From: Ctenosaura bakeri
Taxonomy: Eukaryota; Chordata; Lepidosauria; Squamata; Iguanidae
Direction: 5' to 3'
DNA: 64,000 bases
Assembly (NCBI GenBank): GCA_948474755.1
Contig: CAOLHI010001442.1
Span: 806,001-870,000 of the forward strand
In this document: positions 24,125-36,360 of the stretch, one piece after another
Position numbering within the stretch: position 1 is the stretch's first letter
How the letters are laid out: the number at the start of each line of letters is the position of its first letter
Translations under genes and position numbers: made by a program
The notes under the pieces: generated by a model
The model's input: the letters and a program-made list of their open reading frames with translations, nothing else
The model's database searches: none
What the model was told of the DNA's origin: nothing

Positions 24125-24952
24125 GAAAAGCAATAAAGAGTTGTATGGCACCTTCACTGCTGCAAGATTTATTTAGACTTTGGTAGAGAAAGTGGGAAAG
24201 CCCTAGGGTCCCCCCACCTGTCAATGAAGCAGGGAATCTTAATTGGTATGCTAAACTTTATCCCCTAAAGAAGATCAACACCTTGAATAACTCCTTTAAC
24301 AGTCAGTATAAAAAGTGGAGAAGATTTACCACTTCATTGACATAGGAACCACCAGTTGCCTCTGGCCCCGTTTGACCTCCCCTCCCCCCCCTTTTACATG
24401 ATAATATGCCTTTTGCTCATCTCTTATCTTATCACTCTCTTGCTGGCATCTATACATAGTGTAGATGAAGTTGTCTCTGACAGCTGTCAGGAATTTATTG
24501 TGACTGTTTTCTTCTTGTTTTGAGATGAGACAATAACATTTCTGCTGGTGTGTCCTCTAAGTTTTCCATGACACATGGGTTGCCTTTATAAGAGGGCGTG
24601 ATAACCTTGGATGAGATACCACGTTGACTTAAAATGGCCAACCTCTTTTCTGGCTGGTGATGTCAAGCTAAAAACAACTTCATCAGTGTCACAATATAGC
24701 AGTGTGTGGGCATGCGTGCTTTTTATTTTCATTGATCATAATCTGGAGAAGTTGTGGGGAAAAAAGTTTACAAAGGCAGAGAACATTTCATATACAGTCT
24801 ATCTATGCTTACCATGTTTAGTATTATTCTTGGCTTCTTGGAACAATATTGTACAGTTACCTATGCATATCTCCAATGACTGTTAGATAGATCTCTGTGC
24901 AGTGTAAGTAGAATGTTGAATTGTAATCATACACCTTTAGGTATCTGGTTAA

Positions 24953-25189
<237 letters not shown>

Positions 25190-25897
25190 TAAACAGATAC
25201 AATTTCATTGTTTATTTTACTTTGGTCAGGAAGAAGAAAGATTATGCTTGCCTAACTAAACTTAATTCATTTTGTAATGAAATTTAATTCCGCAATCCTG
25301 ACAATTGATTGTTTTATGGGACATTTAAGCCCTTTTGCATTCTTACAATTCGGTTTGAATGTATTTTGTCTAAAAGTTTCCCCCTGTTGTATATTCTCTC
25401 TTAGTCTTTCCTTTGGTAACACCATGTATCATGGTTTGCAACTTGGAATTATTTTTCTTTGTATCAAAATATAAAATATGTATTGAGTCATACGGCAGAG
25501 TTTCATACAGTAGTGTGCAAATTTATTTGGAACATGTTTGATCTTGTTTCTTATATAGTTCAAAAATTTCCAAATATTCTTTATTAATAAAAAAGATGCA
25601 GCTAATTTCAGTGAAGATTAGGATGACACTGATACACCAATGGATTCCCATGCTCACTATGCATTTATGAACTTTTTGCCACCTCTGGTCTTCAGTTCGT
25701 TAAATATGTACAGTTCATTTGGTTCTTGCATAACCAGAATGGAGGATTGTGTGTTAATATATCTTAGCTGGTATCATGTTTTAAAATGTACAGTATAAGA
25801 GACTAATTGACTTTATAGTCAAGGAGTCTGATGATACAAAATGCTCACATGGTTGTATTTCAGGCTGTGGAATTATTATATCTTGAGATCAATGTGT

Positions 25898-25960
25898 CTA
25901 TGCTGGCTATGGGACTCTGGGAGTTATAGTTCCCAAAAAGTAATTTTTCCAAGCTCTGAC
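25898..25960 (+). repeat. Short interspersed repeat with GGGAGTTATAGTTCC motif
   Basis: CTCTGGGAGTTATAGTTCCC then AAAAAGTAATTTTTCCAAGC. Related pieces occur near 23990-24042, 28046-28090, 45476-45525 and 59311-59360. This is a recurring interspersed repeat of unknown class. Confidence 0.6.
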
Positions 25961-27080
25961 TATTACTTTATTACATTATATTACATTGTTGGAAATAAAG
26001 AATATAAACATTAAGAGGAAGGCCCACTGTGGTATTTATCTGAGACCTTGCAATACAGAATACAGTCAGTTATAATTATTATGAAAAATATTTTCATAAA
26101 CAGTATCAGGGGCCACATATGTAAAGCCATTGGTTAAAGGGCAACTCCTCAAGTCCACTGGAAACTTCAACAGATGGTCCAAGTACTGCGTAACATAGGT
26201 AGTACCTCACAAAGGTTTGGTGCTGCAACACTTTGTCCCATTCTTGCTGCCTTGCTATTTCTTCTCTTTGAATGAGCAGTCTCTGTTGGGAGAGATCAGC
26301 ACAGCATGACATGTGGACATCACAGATGCTGTTTAAGCACGCTTGATGTACATTTTTCCATTTGGGAACACTCCCAAGACTCAGTACAGTGATGTCTTGA
26401 CTCTCATTGTATCATAAGCAGTTTGCTGGATTGTGTCCAAGAGACTGATTACACAAGGGATGCGATTTGATGAGTTGTGCAAAAGCAGCTTCCATTCAGA
26501 CTTTTTCAGAAGAAATTCTTAGTGGGTGGGACAAAATAGTTGTCCACTCCAGATCTGTTGAAACCCAAAGGTCTTTTCTTGTAGGCTTCAGCCAGCTGCA
26601 AATCATTCCTCTTAAATGACTTCATTTTACACATTGAACAGAGCCTTCTGAAGTCAGTAGGACATTTAACATTTGACAGTAACAGGCATCCAATCAGATA
26701 TATATTTTTGAAAAAAGGCCTCTCCTCGGTTATGTTTATAGTTCATCACAGTGTTGTCATGCTGTTGCATGGCTATCAAAAACCAACACAGCTTGTAAAC
26801 AAATGGCTCCTTTTTCACAGATTTCCCCACCAAAATAACACGTTGCATAAATGGAGAAAGACAAATTCAATTTGAAAACAATTGTCAGCTTTTTCCAAGG
26901 TGGTATTGATGCAGGTAAGCAAAATACATTGCAGATTTGACAAGACAGGCCAGGCTAATTTTGACTCTGATAGGCCCACAAAATGAAGAGTCCAGTTGGG
27001 CTGATCAGTTGTTTGAAAGTGTTCCAGAACATGCAAGCTTATCCTCAGTACATAAGTCAGGATTTCCTATGAAGTGCTGG

Positions 27081-27122
27081 TTTTTTTGTTTTGTTTTGTT
27101 TTGGTTTGGTTTGGTTTTTTTG
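27081..27122. repeat. (TTTTG)n/(TTTGG)n simple repeat
   Basis: TTTTG units passing into TTTGG units, flanked by T and A runs. Confidence 0.9.
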
Positions 27123-28734
27123 GAAAAAAAATAAAGCATTCAAATTTTGAGTACTGTGTTTCTTTTTGCTCCAGTAAAAAATCTTGAAATTCAAGAGTTA
27201 TGATATACTAATTTACTAGAGCTGTTTTTAATAAATTTGCACACTGCTGGATGCTAGAGTATTACCATTGTCATTATAAGCAGGTTCTTTTTTTATGTTG
27301 TTTAATTGCTTACATGTTTTTTAAGAACTAGAATAATCATCTCCTTTATTCTTGCACTGTTGGTGTTGGCTAACTTACAATTTCCCTTCTCCTAACTCTT
27401 TTAACACCCTCAAATTCTGGTTAATAATACCTGGCTACATTTCATCTGTAGGTTCTTTCATGGAAAGGGATGGGAAGCAAGATGTTTTCCTTGGGTATTC
27501 AATCAGAGCTAGTTTACAGTTTATGGCTGCCATCTGGTGGTCGCTTTAAATTCTTCTGTATCACATTGGGTGAGATGAATGCAAAGCAGGGATCTAAATG
27601 TTCATAAATATTGTTCTCATGGGCAAGAATAAATAATTTTACAATATTTCAATTTGCTGTCAGAAAGCCATTAAAAATGTCATAGTTTCAAAAGACTAAT
27701 CATACTCCAGGACTTTTTCTGTGGGAAAAAAGCACATTGTTTTGTGCCCCCCAAAAATGCCCTGCATAGAAAACAGCAGGTTCTGTCCACATATTCTGTA
27801 AGTTTATTCACAGAAAATGCTGTTTTATGTGCAAAAAGAATGTGCATTTTTGCACAGAATATTCTTGCCTATCTAGGATTTTCTCTGTCAGGATTGTCTG
27901 ATACTCAGGAAACCTGTTTTACCAACTGTTTTTGGAATATTTTCCGTTTTTTTCATCTTTAAAGTACCACAAACACCTTGAATAAATATTCTTTTGAACT
28001 GCACCCCCCAGAATCTCCCAGACAGCATAATTAGAACGCTGACTTGGATTCTGGGAGGCATAGTCCAAATCAGTAACTTCTCCAAGCTATGCTCACACTC
28101 AGGAAGAAGGGAAAATAGAGAAAATAGTAACACAGTAAATCAGCAAGAGTCTCTTGGGGTGATTGTGAGCAGCCTATGTGATAGGCTATTAACAACTGTT
28201 GCTGAGACCCCAGGATTTACGTAGGGCATGTTAGTGGAAGAACAAAGTATTAACCTACTGAAGAAAAAGAAAATCCTGCACTGGCTGCTATAGTTTTCAG
28301 CACCTATGTTTTGGAAAGCCTCCATTTTGAATCCTTAGGAGAGATTCCATAAGAGAGAATCTGAGAGACCCTCAGGATCCTGAAGTGCTATTAAATGGCA
28401 AAATTTTAGGAATTCCCACTGAAGCTTGAATAAAATAAAGTATCTTATGTGTTCTCTAATAATAAAAATAATTGGTGTTAATATCTGTGATGCAAGCCTT
28501 AATAAATACACATATGAAACCTGTTGAGTGCAGATTCTAAAATAAAATAATGTTATGTTCAGCTGAAGAAGAACTATAAACACTAGAGGGCAGAATATTT
28601 TCACAAAGCAAGATTTTGTAATCTTGAAATATGTTGAGAGGGTAGCAATTGAGGGATTGTTCAGAAGGATGCAGGAAAGTAGCCAGGAATAATCTTTTGG
28701 CTCAGATTTAAAACCTGCATGTATATCTACCTTC

Positions 28735-28945
28735 AAATTGCCTATCAACTTATGATGACCCCATGAATTTCATGGGGTTTTCTTAGGCAAGGAATACTCA
28801 GAAGTGCTTTCTCAAGTTCCTTCCTCTGAAATGTCACCTACAGCATCTGGTATTCATTGGTGGTCTCCCATTGAACACTAACCATGGATGACCCTGCTTA
28901 GCTTCCAAAATCAGACAGGATCTGGTGCCTGTAGGATATTTGGGC
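28735..28945 (-). repeat. 5S-rRNA-derived SINE (copy B)
   Basis: Reverse complement of a 5S-type SINE. GACCCTGCTTAGCTTCC (reading GGAAGCTAAGCAGGGTC on the minus strand) with GGTCTCCCATTGAACACTAA (TTAGTGTTCAATGGGAGACC) is a good match to 5S rRNA. The tail with CCCATGAATTTCATGGGGTT corresponds to copy A. Confidence 0.85.
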
Positions 28946-28969
28946 ATTATATTCCAACAATTGCATAGG

Positions 28970-29160
28970 AACATGGGGGCGGGGCGGGTGATTCACCCCC
29001 GGTGACAATGTTTCTGGGGCGTCCTGGCCCGTAGCCACACCACTGTGCACCCTGGCCATGCCCCCGCGTGCCCTGGCCATGCACTGCGGCCATGCCCCCA
29101 CACAGTGACCACACCCCTCGTGCCATAGCCCCGCCCCCTTCCCACCTCCCCTCCACACAC
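28970..29160. other. GC-rich patch in AT-rich intron
   Basis: About 190 bp with several CpGs and repeated CCTGGCCATGCCCC-like pieces on the + strand, abruptly bounded by AT-rich DNA. A 126-codon minus-strand frame here is a composition effect. It may be a fragment of a GC-rich mobile element or a small decayed tandem repeat. Confidence 0.5.
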
Positions 29161-29613
29161 TCAAAGCTCTGCCACTGAATTCCAGGACATTGCTTGTTTT
29201 GAGGTGGGCCTCTGATCCTATGTTCAAATAGCCACCTTTGACATCTCCAGTGTTACATATGCAGTAGCTTTCTTCCATATCCTATTGACCTTAGCTGGAT
29301 CAGAGTACCTTTCCTGCTGGACAGTGCTAGCCAGCTTCATTGCCCACTGTAACACACTGTGACAAGGAGCATTGATTACCGCTTTTCCTTAGTCTATTCT
29401 CTTTTCTCTTGTAAACAACTTTTGTACTCTCTTGCAGCAATCATAGTCAACAAAAGGCCAGTGGTGATAATTTTGGTGGTGTGCAAAAAACAAAAACACA
29501 CACAAAAAACTCTTTGTGAAACTGTTTTCTGTCTTTTGTCTCAGCTCTAATTAATACATGTTGATAGTTTAAAAAAACAGATGGAGAACTCATATCTTTG
29601 TTCCCCTTTGCAG

Positions 29614-29714
29614 AGACCAAATTCTCAGCTATAACCTTGGTAGAAGGCTTCCAGCTGACCATGTTAGTGGCTGTCTTCAGTTCAAAGTAGAGATTACATC
29701 TTCTATTCATGAAG
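29614..29714 (+). CDS. HECW2: HECW2 exon 5 of window: end of C2 domain
   Basis: 101-bp exon, acceptor CCCCTTTGCAG (ends 29613), donor GTGAGT (29715). It completes the split Gly and encodes 33 codons starting [19 protein letters not shown] and ending TSSIHE, then the first base of an Asp codon. LQFKVEIT is the last C2 strand. It is followed by the 8.8-kb intron that carries the DIRS element. Confidence 0.94.
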
Positions 29715-29809
29715 GTGAGTTGTTTTCGTGTTTCAGTTAGATGTACTTCGCAGAGCTCTAGGCCATGTTTTTAGCCATAACTGTTTTGTTTTGCAAAACT
29801 GTTTTGTTT

Positions 29810-29880
29810 TAACTCAGATTGTGAGCTGTCTTGGGTCCCATATTTGCAGAAAGGTAGGATATAAATTAAACAAACAAATC
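29810..29880 (+). repeat. LINE/SINE-type 3' tail fragment
   Basis: TGTGAGCTGTCTTGGGTCCC with AGAAAGGTAGGATATAAAT is the usual 3' end of L2-type LINEs and their SINE partners in reptiles. Only the tail is present. Confidence 0.6.
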
Positions 29881-30051
29881 AGAGAGTTTAGCAACAGCAA
29901 CAATACATGAGAGATATTTATCACAATCCTTACACTGCACATGGAAGCAAAAATAGAAGACAAAGATGGAAGCAGAAAGGGATATTTCTTACATTATCTG
30001 AATTCCACCCCCTGCTACATCCAGGTCATTGTTTCATCCTTGAATGAAATA

Positions 30052-30753
30052 CAGGTATATCTCAGTTAACAAAGTAGATGTGTTTCTGGCCGTTACTTCT
30101 TTAACAGAAACTATAGTACCAGAGGCAGAAATAACATGGGAAAAAGAAAAGCAGTTCATTAAGTTTCAGCAGACTTTTTATCCAAAACTAACAATATACA
30201 CATATGAAATGAAACAACAAAGCCCGTCTTACATAAGTAAACAAAAACATTTTCACGTTTCTAGAGGCCACTGGGAAGCTTTTTCCAAAATGCATCCATG
30301 GACAATTTTTTCTTTCACCAACTTTTGGTTTGATGTCCAGACTTATAATTCTATGCCCTGTCTCTCACTTCTTTTAAATATACAGGGGGGGACTGGTGGG
30401 GCAGGCTAACCCCAAAACCCTCTTTTCTATTTCATGCATGCTCAGGAAGGGATTCTAGGGGGGAGCTGCTTTTTTAGCTTCCCTGTTGTAGGCAGGCACA
30501 CATAGCTAGAGTAGGATTGGCTAGAGTAAAATCCCTTTTTTTTCCCCCTTTAAGTGTCATTGCATTGCTTACTGTAGACATGCTGCTGCAAACCTGACAC
30601 TGAAAATTTTTGTCTAGCCCTCCTTCACCATGTTCCCATGCTGATACTGCTAAAAATTTTTCAACGGGAAAAGGGGGGGAACTGAGCAAGAAAAAGAAGA
30701 CCTTGTAAAAAGGAGCATCTTTGTCAGAGGCTTTGTTAACTCAGTGATTTCTG
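30052..30753 (+). mobile_element. Non-autonomous inverted-repeat transposon, copy 2
   Basis: About 700 bp. The left end after TA is CAGGTATATCTCAGTTAACA. The right end CTTTGTTAACTCAGTGATTT with final CTG is its inverted match (CTCAGTTAACAAAG core). It shares the internal landmarks of copy 1 in the same order and orientation. An open frame of 121 codons at 30044-30409 has no recognisable similarity and is not conserved in copy 1, so I treat it as noncoding. Confidence 0.82.
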
Positions 30754-31477
30754 GGGGGGGCAACTACCAGTTGTTGGGGGCCGAATTGGTCCCAAACAGG
30801 ATCTTGGTTTTTGCTGCCCCCCCCCCTTACCATGTGCCTACAATATTTTCAAAAAACTTCTTTTGACAAAAATTTGGATGAGTTGGTGCAATATGGGCCT
30901 CAAAAAATGGCCTCATTGTGACAAGTGGAATATAGGGTACACTGTGCCCCTGCCCCCTGCTTTGTACTGTCCTAGTGATGTCCTTTCAAATTTGGTCCCC
31001 CAAGGCTGTACAGAAAAAGATGCAAGGCTACATCTTCTATTTCATATATTCTTTCCCTCTGAGATACTAGTTGATAAAGTATTCTTTTAGTTTATTTAAT
31101 CAGTTTGTATACTCCTTATCAGTATATAAAGTGGCGCACAAAAGAAACAAAAAAAAAATAATAGAGAACAATTAAATAATTATCACTTTGGATGTTTAAA
31201 ATCACAGGCTCACAATTGTTATTGTTCTCACACTTTCTCATTAATGTCTCCTGTGCTGAAGATTTATTTTCTCTGTCCCTGTTCTATTTTTCTTCAACTA
31301 ATATAGAAAGATACTCATATGTTTTGAACTTTTTAAGGGCCCCCTTTTTTTTCTGTGATTTTAGTCTGACCTTTTTTTACAATTGCTTTTTTCCCCACTC
31401 TTAACATATCTAGCATATTTTGATTTATATTAAGAGCAACCCTTCATGTGGCTTCTGCTCCCATTGTAAATAATGTT

Positions 31478-31651
31478 CTTCTTCGTGGTCTCTGTGCCTT
31501 CATACACTAGGAGCTTTAGCGCCTGCGCGGTAGCGTTCGGAAACTTCTAGAGCTTGATCGTTTGGGGGGAACCCCTCCCCCACGCTGGTCTGCACATGCT
31601 CCTCCCGCCGAGCAATGGTCTCTCCTAAATTTTTTTTTCCCTCGTCCGCCG
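31478..31651 (+). repeat. DIRS left terminal inverted repeat
   Basis: Starts CTTCTTCGTGGTCTCTGTGC and contains CTAGGAGCTTTAGCGCCTGC, GCTCCTCCCGCCGAGCAA and GTCCGCCG. All recur inverted at the right end. It likely holds the element's promoter. Confidence 0.93.
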
Positions 31652-31810
31652 TCGCGTAGGGAAGGTTCTTCTGTTTGGTCCTCTGCTTTTGTGCTTGGCT
31701 TGGTGATTTCAGGGTTTTTTCGGATTTTTGGGGACTGTTTCTACCCCCCCTTCGGACTTCCCACTCGGTTTTTGGTGATTTTCGGACTTTTCCACCTGGC
31801 GTCTCGTCTT

Positions 31811-34269
31811 ATGTCCGCGCTCTTCAAAAAGTGCGTGTCCTGCGGGCGCAAAGTTCCCCTCAACAACGGCCATAAGGAGTGTCTCTTTTTGCTTGGGTGA
31901 GTCCCACAACACACGGACTTGCCCAATTTGCCGGGATTTTACTCCCCAGATTTCCCCGCAACAGGTCCGCGAGACTTAAATCATATTGTTGGGAGCAGTT
32001 TTGGGGCAATCGACGAGACCCCCCGTTTCCAAGATGGCCGAAAAGAAGACGACCACACCATCAACGGTTATCGGCGGCTGCCGTTCCGTCCACCTCGTCG
32101 GTATCGGGTTGGTACTGGCGAGAACGCCAATTTGGGGCGTTCCGGGATCCCGAAGCTGTCGGCGGCTGCCAAGTCAGCGAAAGGATCCCCCAACGGCGAG
32201 GAAGGCTGAGGCTCCCGTGAAGGAGACGCCTGCTAAGAAGCGCCCTGCTCCGGACAAAAAGGGGAAAGGGGAAAGGAGAAGAAGAAAAGAAAAAGGGAAA
32301 GAAGCGCCCCCCCGGCTGGGGACGTTCAACCCCCCATTCCCCCCCAACTCTGCAGCCTTCCAAAGGGCGGACGAGCCCCGTCGATCTCTCGGACGATGAG
32401 ATGGGGGGGCGTTCCCCCAACAGCGCCCGGACTCGCCTGGGTAGCCCTTTCCAACCCTGGTGGAGGAGCACCACCGCCTTTCCAGCCGCCCGGGGTTTTC
32501 CCCACCTGCCGCAAAAGAGAACCCTCTGCTTCTCGGGAAGGGGCGTTCGACCTTGTTCAGGTCCCGGTCCCATTCTTCGGAGCGTCCGGTGGCCTCGCCC
32601 CCCTCCTGGGGAGATAAGAGGAACAACCTCGCTCGTCTGCCTCCAGATACACCTCGGCGTCCTACGTGGCCAGGTATGCGGGGGAGTCTAGTGGAGAGAC
32701 CCCCCCGCCCACCGGTCACATTCTCCATTGTACCGGGATCGATACCATCGTGACCCGAGACGCGGGGAGTTTTTCCCGGAGGTCCCGGTCACCTCGGAGA
32801 CAGTGCGAATCACGCTCCCCTCGAGGAGAAACCTTCGGTACCGTCGGCACCGAAGCCGTTCGCCGCCCAGACCGCCCCCCCTTTCAGCCGCTCTCCCTCG
32901 CCTTGATACCATAGGGCGAGGGAGCCTTCGCCTCGATTCGAGCGGTATCGCCACCTCCTAGGGTTACGGCTACGGCGAGGGCCCCCTACGGAGTCGGTGG
33001 TGACTGGACAGGCTACGACCACCACGGCCTGTCAGACTACGCCGGTCACCACCAGAAAGGTGAAGTCTGTGGTCAGCCAGCGGAAGCGTGATGCTGCCAC
33101 TACCACCGTTCCGGCTGGGACAGGCCCAAGAAGGCAGCACCCGCGACGACTGTGAAGGAGCCGGAAAGCGAGCGGCGAGAGGACTCACCGAGCTGGGAAA
33201 GTCGTACGACTCGAGCGCGGAGTCGGAGGTGTCTGAGGCGGCCTCCCAGGAGTCGCCTCCGCTGGGATTCGGGGAGCCGCCCCAGATTCAGTTCCAGAGG
33301 ACGTCCACCAGTTCTCTGCGATGCTGCTCCGCATGGCCTCTACCCTTGGCCTTAAGATCGCGGACGCGGAGCCGGAGGACGACGTTTCCCGTCTTCTCCG
33401 TCTTCGAGGGGAAGCAACCTCCCGCGGCCCTGCTCCCCCTCTCCTGCCCCGGATCTCCACAGTGGTGAAGGCCGTTTGGGACAGACCGGCCTCGGCACAC
33501 CGATACCCCCAGCGTTTGGAGCACCTCTACAGGGTGCAAAAGGTAACGCAGGTTATCTCTTCAACCACCCTGCACCAAACTCTGTGGTGGTCGAGTCAGC
33601 ACAGACAAAAGGTGCCGGCAGGCAGCACCCCCCCCCCAGATAAAGGGGGCGGGAAGTTGGACGCCTACGCAAGGAGGTTTTATTCCGCTGCCTCCTTGCA
33701 GATCAGGCTGTCCAACACTCAGGCTTGCCTCGCGGCATACCTAAGAAAGTGCTCGACCGCCTCCAACCGGCGATGGAGTCGGTACCGGACGACATCCGTC
33801 AAGCCGCCTCGGTGATCTTCAACGAGGCCATATCCATCGCTTGGCAGCAGATGGCCTCCTCCCGGCATGCCGTGGAGATCGCCTCCCGAGTCATGGCGGG
33901 ACCCCATCGGCTTGCGCCGCCATGCCTGGCTGCGACCGGCCGACATCCGGGAGGACACCCGAAGGAGGATCGAGGATCTCCCCTTCGACGGTGAGGGCCT
34001 CTTAAAATTCGTCCACTGACGAGGCGCTGGACAATCTGGTGAAGGCGAGGTTGACTGCCAAAAAATTTGGGCTCCAGCCGACCACGCAAGCCCGCAGGAC
34101 CTCCACCTTTCCCCCCCATCCCCGGCGACGATCTTCCACCTCGTCGTTCCCGCGCTCGGCCCAGTCCGGACAGTCTAGACCGTCCCCCGGGCTCGTCGGC
34201 CAGACGCACGTTTAGACGTCGCCCGGCTTCATCTAAGAAGTCCTCCTCGGACGCGAAGTCTCGGTTTTG
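31811..34269 (+). pseudogene. DIRS gag-like ORF, broken
   Basis: The probable start is ATG at 31811, opening MSALFKKCVSCGRKVP and leading to a Cys/His cluster (C..C, then H..C). After a one-base shift at about 31895 this continues to TRTCPICRDF, a second CxxC: a zinc-knuckle-like head usual in DIRS gag proteins. A Lys/Arg-rich segment follows (about 32180-32310), then a conserved helical part (FSAMLLRMASTLGLKI near 33312, DDIRQAASVIFNEAISIAWQ near 33789, LRRHAWLRPADIREDTRRR near 33910) and a Ser/Arg tail to the stop near 34269. At least five frame changes make it non-functional as read. Confidence 0.8.
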
Positions 34270-34289
34270 ACGGGCTCTGGCCCGGACCT

Positions 34290-36360
34290 ACCAATACCCA
34301 CTCTTCAAACCAAACCCTCTGCGCTCGGAGACCGCCCCCGCTTTTTGGGTCGGCACCTTTTGGAGTGACAACATGTCACTACGGACTCTTGGGTGCTTTC
34401 CATCGTCCGTCTTGGCTACGCCATCGAGTTTCACGATATTCCACCTCGAGGCGTTTACTACTCCACCCCCTCGAGTCCAGCCCTCCTGGAAGAGATCCAG
34501 TCTCCCCCAAAAAAGGGGCGATCGAGCGGCTCCCGCAAGAAGCCAAAAACCCCCGGCCTTTCCCCGGTACTTCACGGTACCGAAGGCTGACGGTACCCTC
34601 CGGCCGATCCTTGACCTCAGAGGGGTGAACTCTCAATCCGCCCCCAAAAGGTTCAAGATGGTCACGATACCGTCGATCCTGCCCTTCCTACATTGAGGGG
34701 GAAATGGTTCCCCTCCATTTGATCCCCAAAAGATACTTCCATATGGCCCCTTTGCCCGCAGCACAGACGGTACCTCCCCTTCGCAGTCGACGACACCTGT
34801 TACCAGTACAAGGTGTTGCCGTTCGGACTCTCGACAGCTCCAAGGGTCTTCACCAAGTGCATGGCCCCGGTGGTATCTTTTTCCCGCGGACGAAGGGTGC
34901 TTTGGGGCTTCCCTTACCTCGACGATTGGCTGTTGGTGGCGTCCTGCAAACAGAGACTTTTTCCATGACGTCCACATGACGTTGTCACTCCTGACTCGCC
35001 TTGGCCTACGGGAAATCCGAAGAAGTCCCACCCCCGAGCCGGCGAGGATCTTGGACTTCATCGGGGCAACGCTCGACTCAACCTCCGCCAGGGCGTCCTT
35101 TCCAGAGACTCGAGCTCAAACCCTGATCCGGGCCGCCGCTCACGCCCGTACGGCCCCGACGTTATCTGCGAGAAGTGTCCAGCAGCTCTTGGGCTACATG
35201 GCTGCGACAACCGCTGTGACATCTCGCCAGACTAAGAGCAAGACCTCTTCAACACTGGTTTGTCCGCAATCGACCCCCCGCGAGACGAACAGACACTCCG
35301 ACTGCAGTGGGCCCGGGAAAACGTCCGCTCTTCCCTCCGATGGTGGCAGTCGTGGCGCAATCTGATATCAGGGATGCCTTTCCAACAGCCGACACCGAAG
35401 GTGACGGTAACGACCGACGCCTCCCTGTATGGATGGGGTGCCCACTGCGGCGATCTCAGAGTCCGCGACAGATGGACCGACGGCGAGACCGCTCTCCATA
35501 TCAATGCGCTGGAGCTGCCGCCGTCTCGAAAGTGCTACGGGCGTTCCGCCACGTCGTAGCGGGGCGCACGGTCCTGGTTCTGATGGACAATACCACCGGC
35601 CCTTTGTTACATCAACAGGGCAAAGGGGGGCTCATTCCACGACCCTGCTCAACATCGCACTCGACCTGTGGGAATGGTGCATTCACCTGCACACGCATCC
35701 CGTGGCGGTTCACCTGGCCGGGCAGGAGAACACCACGGCAGACGCCCTCAGCAGGGACACCTCATCCCATCACGAATGGTCTCTCTCCGGAGAGGCGTTC
35801 AGACTGATTCGAGACCGCTGGGGGGGAGCCATCCATCGACCTCTTCGCGACCAGGGGAAAAGCGGGAAATGTCGCCGATTCTGTTCCAGAGCGAGCCATG
35901 ATCGCGCTTCCCCTCGGGGGGGCTTTTCCCGTTTCCGTGGACCCGGGGAAATCCTCCGCATTCCCTCTGTTCCCCCTGCTGGCCGGACAAAATCGAAGAT
36001 CCTCGCCGACCGAGCCAAAAGCGATCCTCGTAGCCCCGTACTGGCCGAGGCAGCACTGGTTCACACCCCTGCTACAGCTGCACGAGGCGACCTTCTCCGG
36101 CTGCCACCGACACCGGGCCTGCTCTCCCACTCCAGCAGCCGAGTCCTTCATCCGGACCTGCCACGCCTGGCCCTCCATGCCTGGAGGATATCGCACTAAG
36201 ATCCCCGTTGGACCTTCCTCGTCGCGGCCAGGAAGGAATCCACCCGTCGCAACTATCAATACAAAATGGCGACGCTTCCTGACCTTCGCTAATGAGAGGA
36301 GTGAGCCGGTATCGCCTGCGGGACTCTCTACCGTCCTGCATTTCCTCCTGCACCTCTGAC
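34290..36360 (+). pseudogene. DIRS reverse transcriptase-RNase H, broken
   Basis: The RT region begins near 34373 (VTTDSWVLSIVRLGYAIEF) with VPKADGTLRPILDLRGVN near 34570, YKVLPFGLSTAPRVFTK near 34807 and the catalytic box PYLDDW near 34912, so the core aspartates remain. RNase H follows: VTTDASLYGWGAH near 35402 (first Asp), HINALEL near 35498 (Glu), VLMDNTT near 35578 (Asp) and GQENTTADALSRD near 35722. The C-terminal part (PKAILVAPYWPRQHWF near 36016) is typical of DIRS and Ngaro polyproteins. Several one-base shifts interrupt the frame. Confidence 0.88.

Noticed and set aside
28335..28748. Minus-strand frame of 137 codons
   Set aside because: AT-rich intron with a hydrophobic chance frame and no recognisable similarity. 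Membrane-like composition is expected from T-rich DNA.
30044..30409. 121-codon frame in the second inverted-repeat transposon
   Set aside because: Not preserved in the first copy of the same family and without transposase motifs.
32061..32728. Minus-strand frames of 170 and 184 codons
   Set aside because: They lie opposite the DIRS gag-like region and consist of Gly/Arg/Pro/Ser-rich low-complexity sequence, as expected from GC-rich DNA read on the wrong strand.
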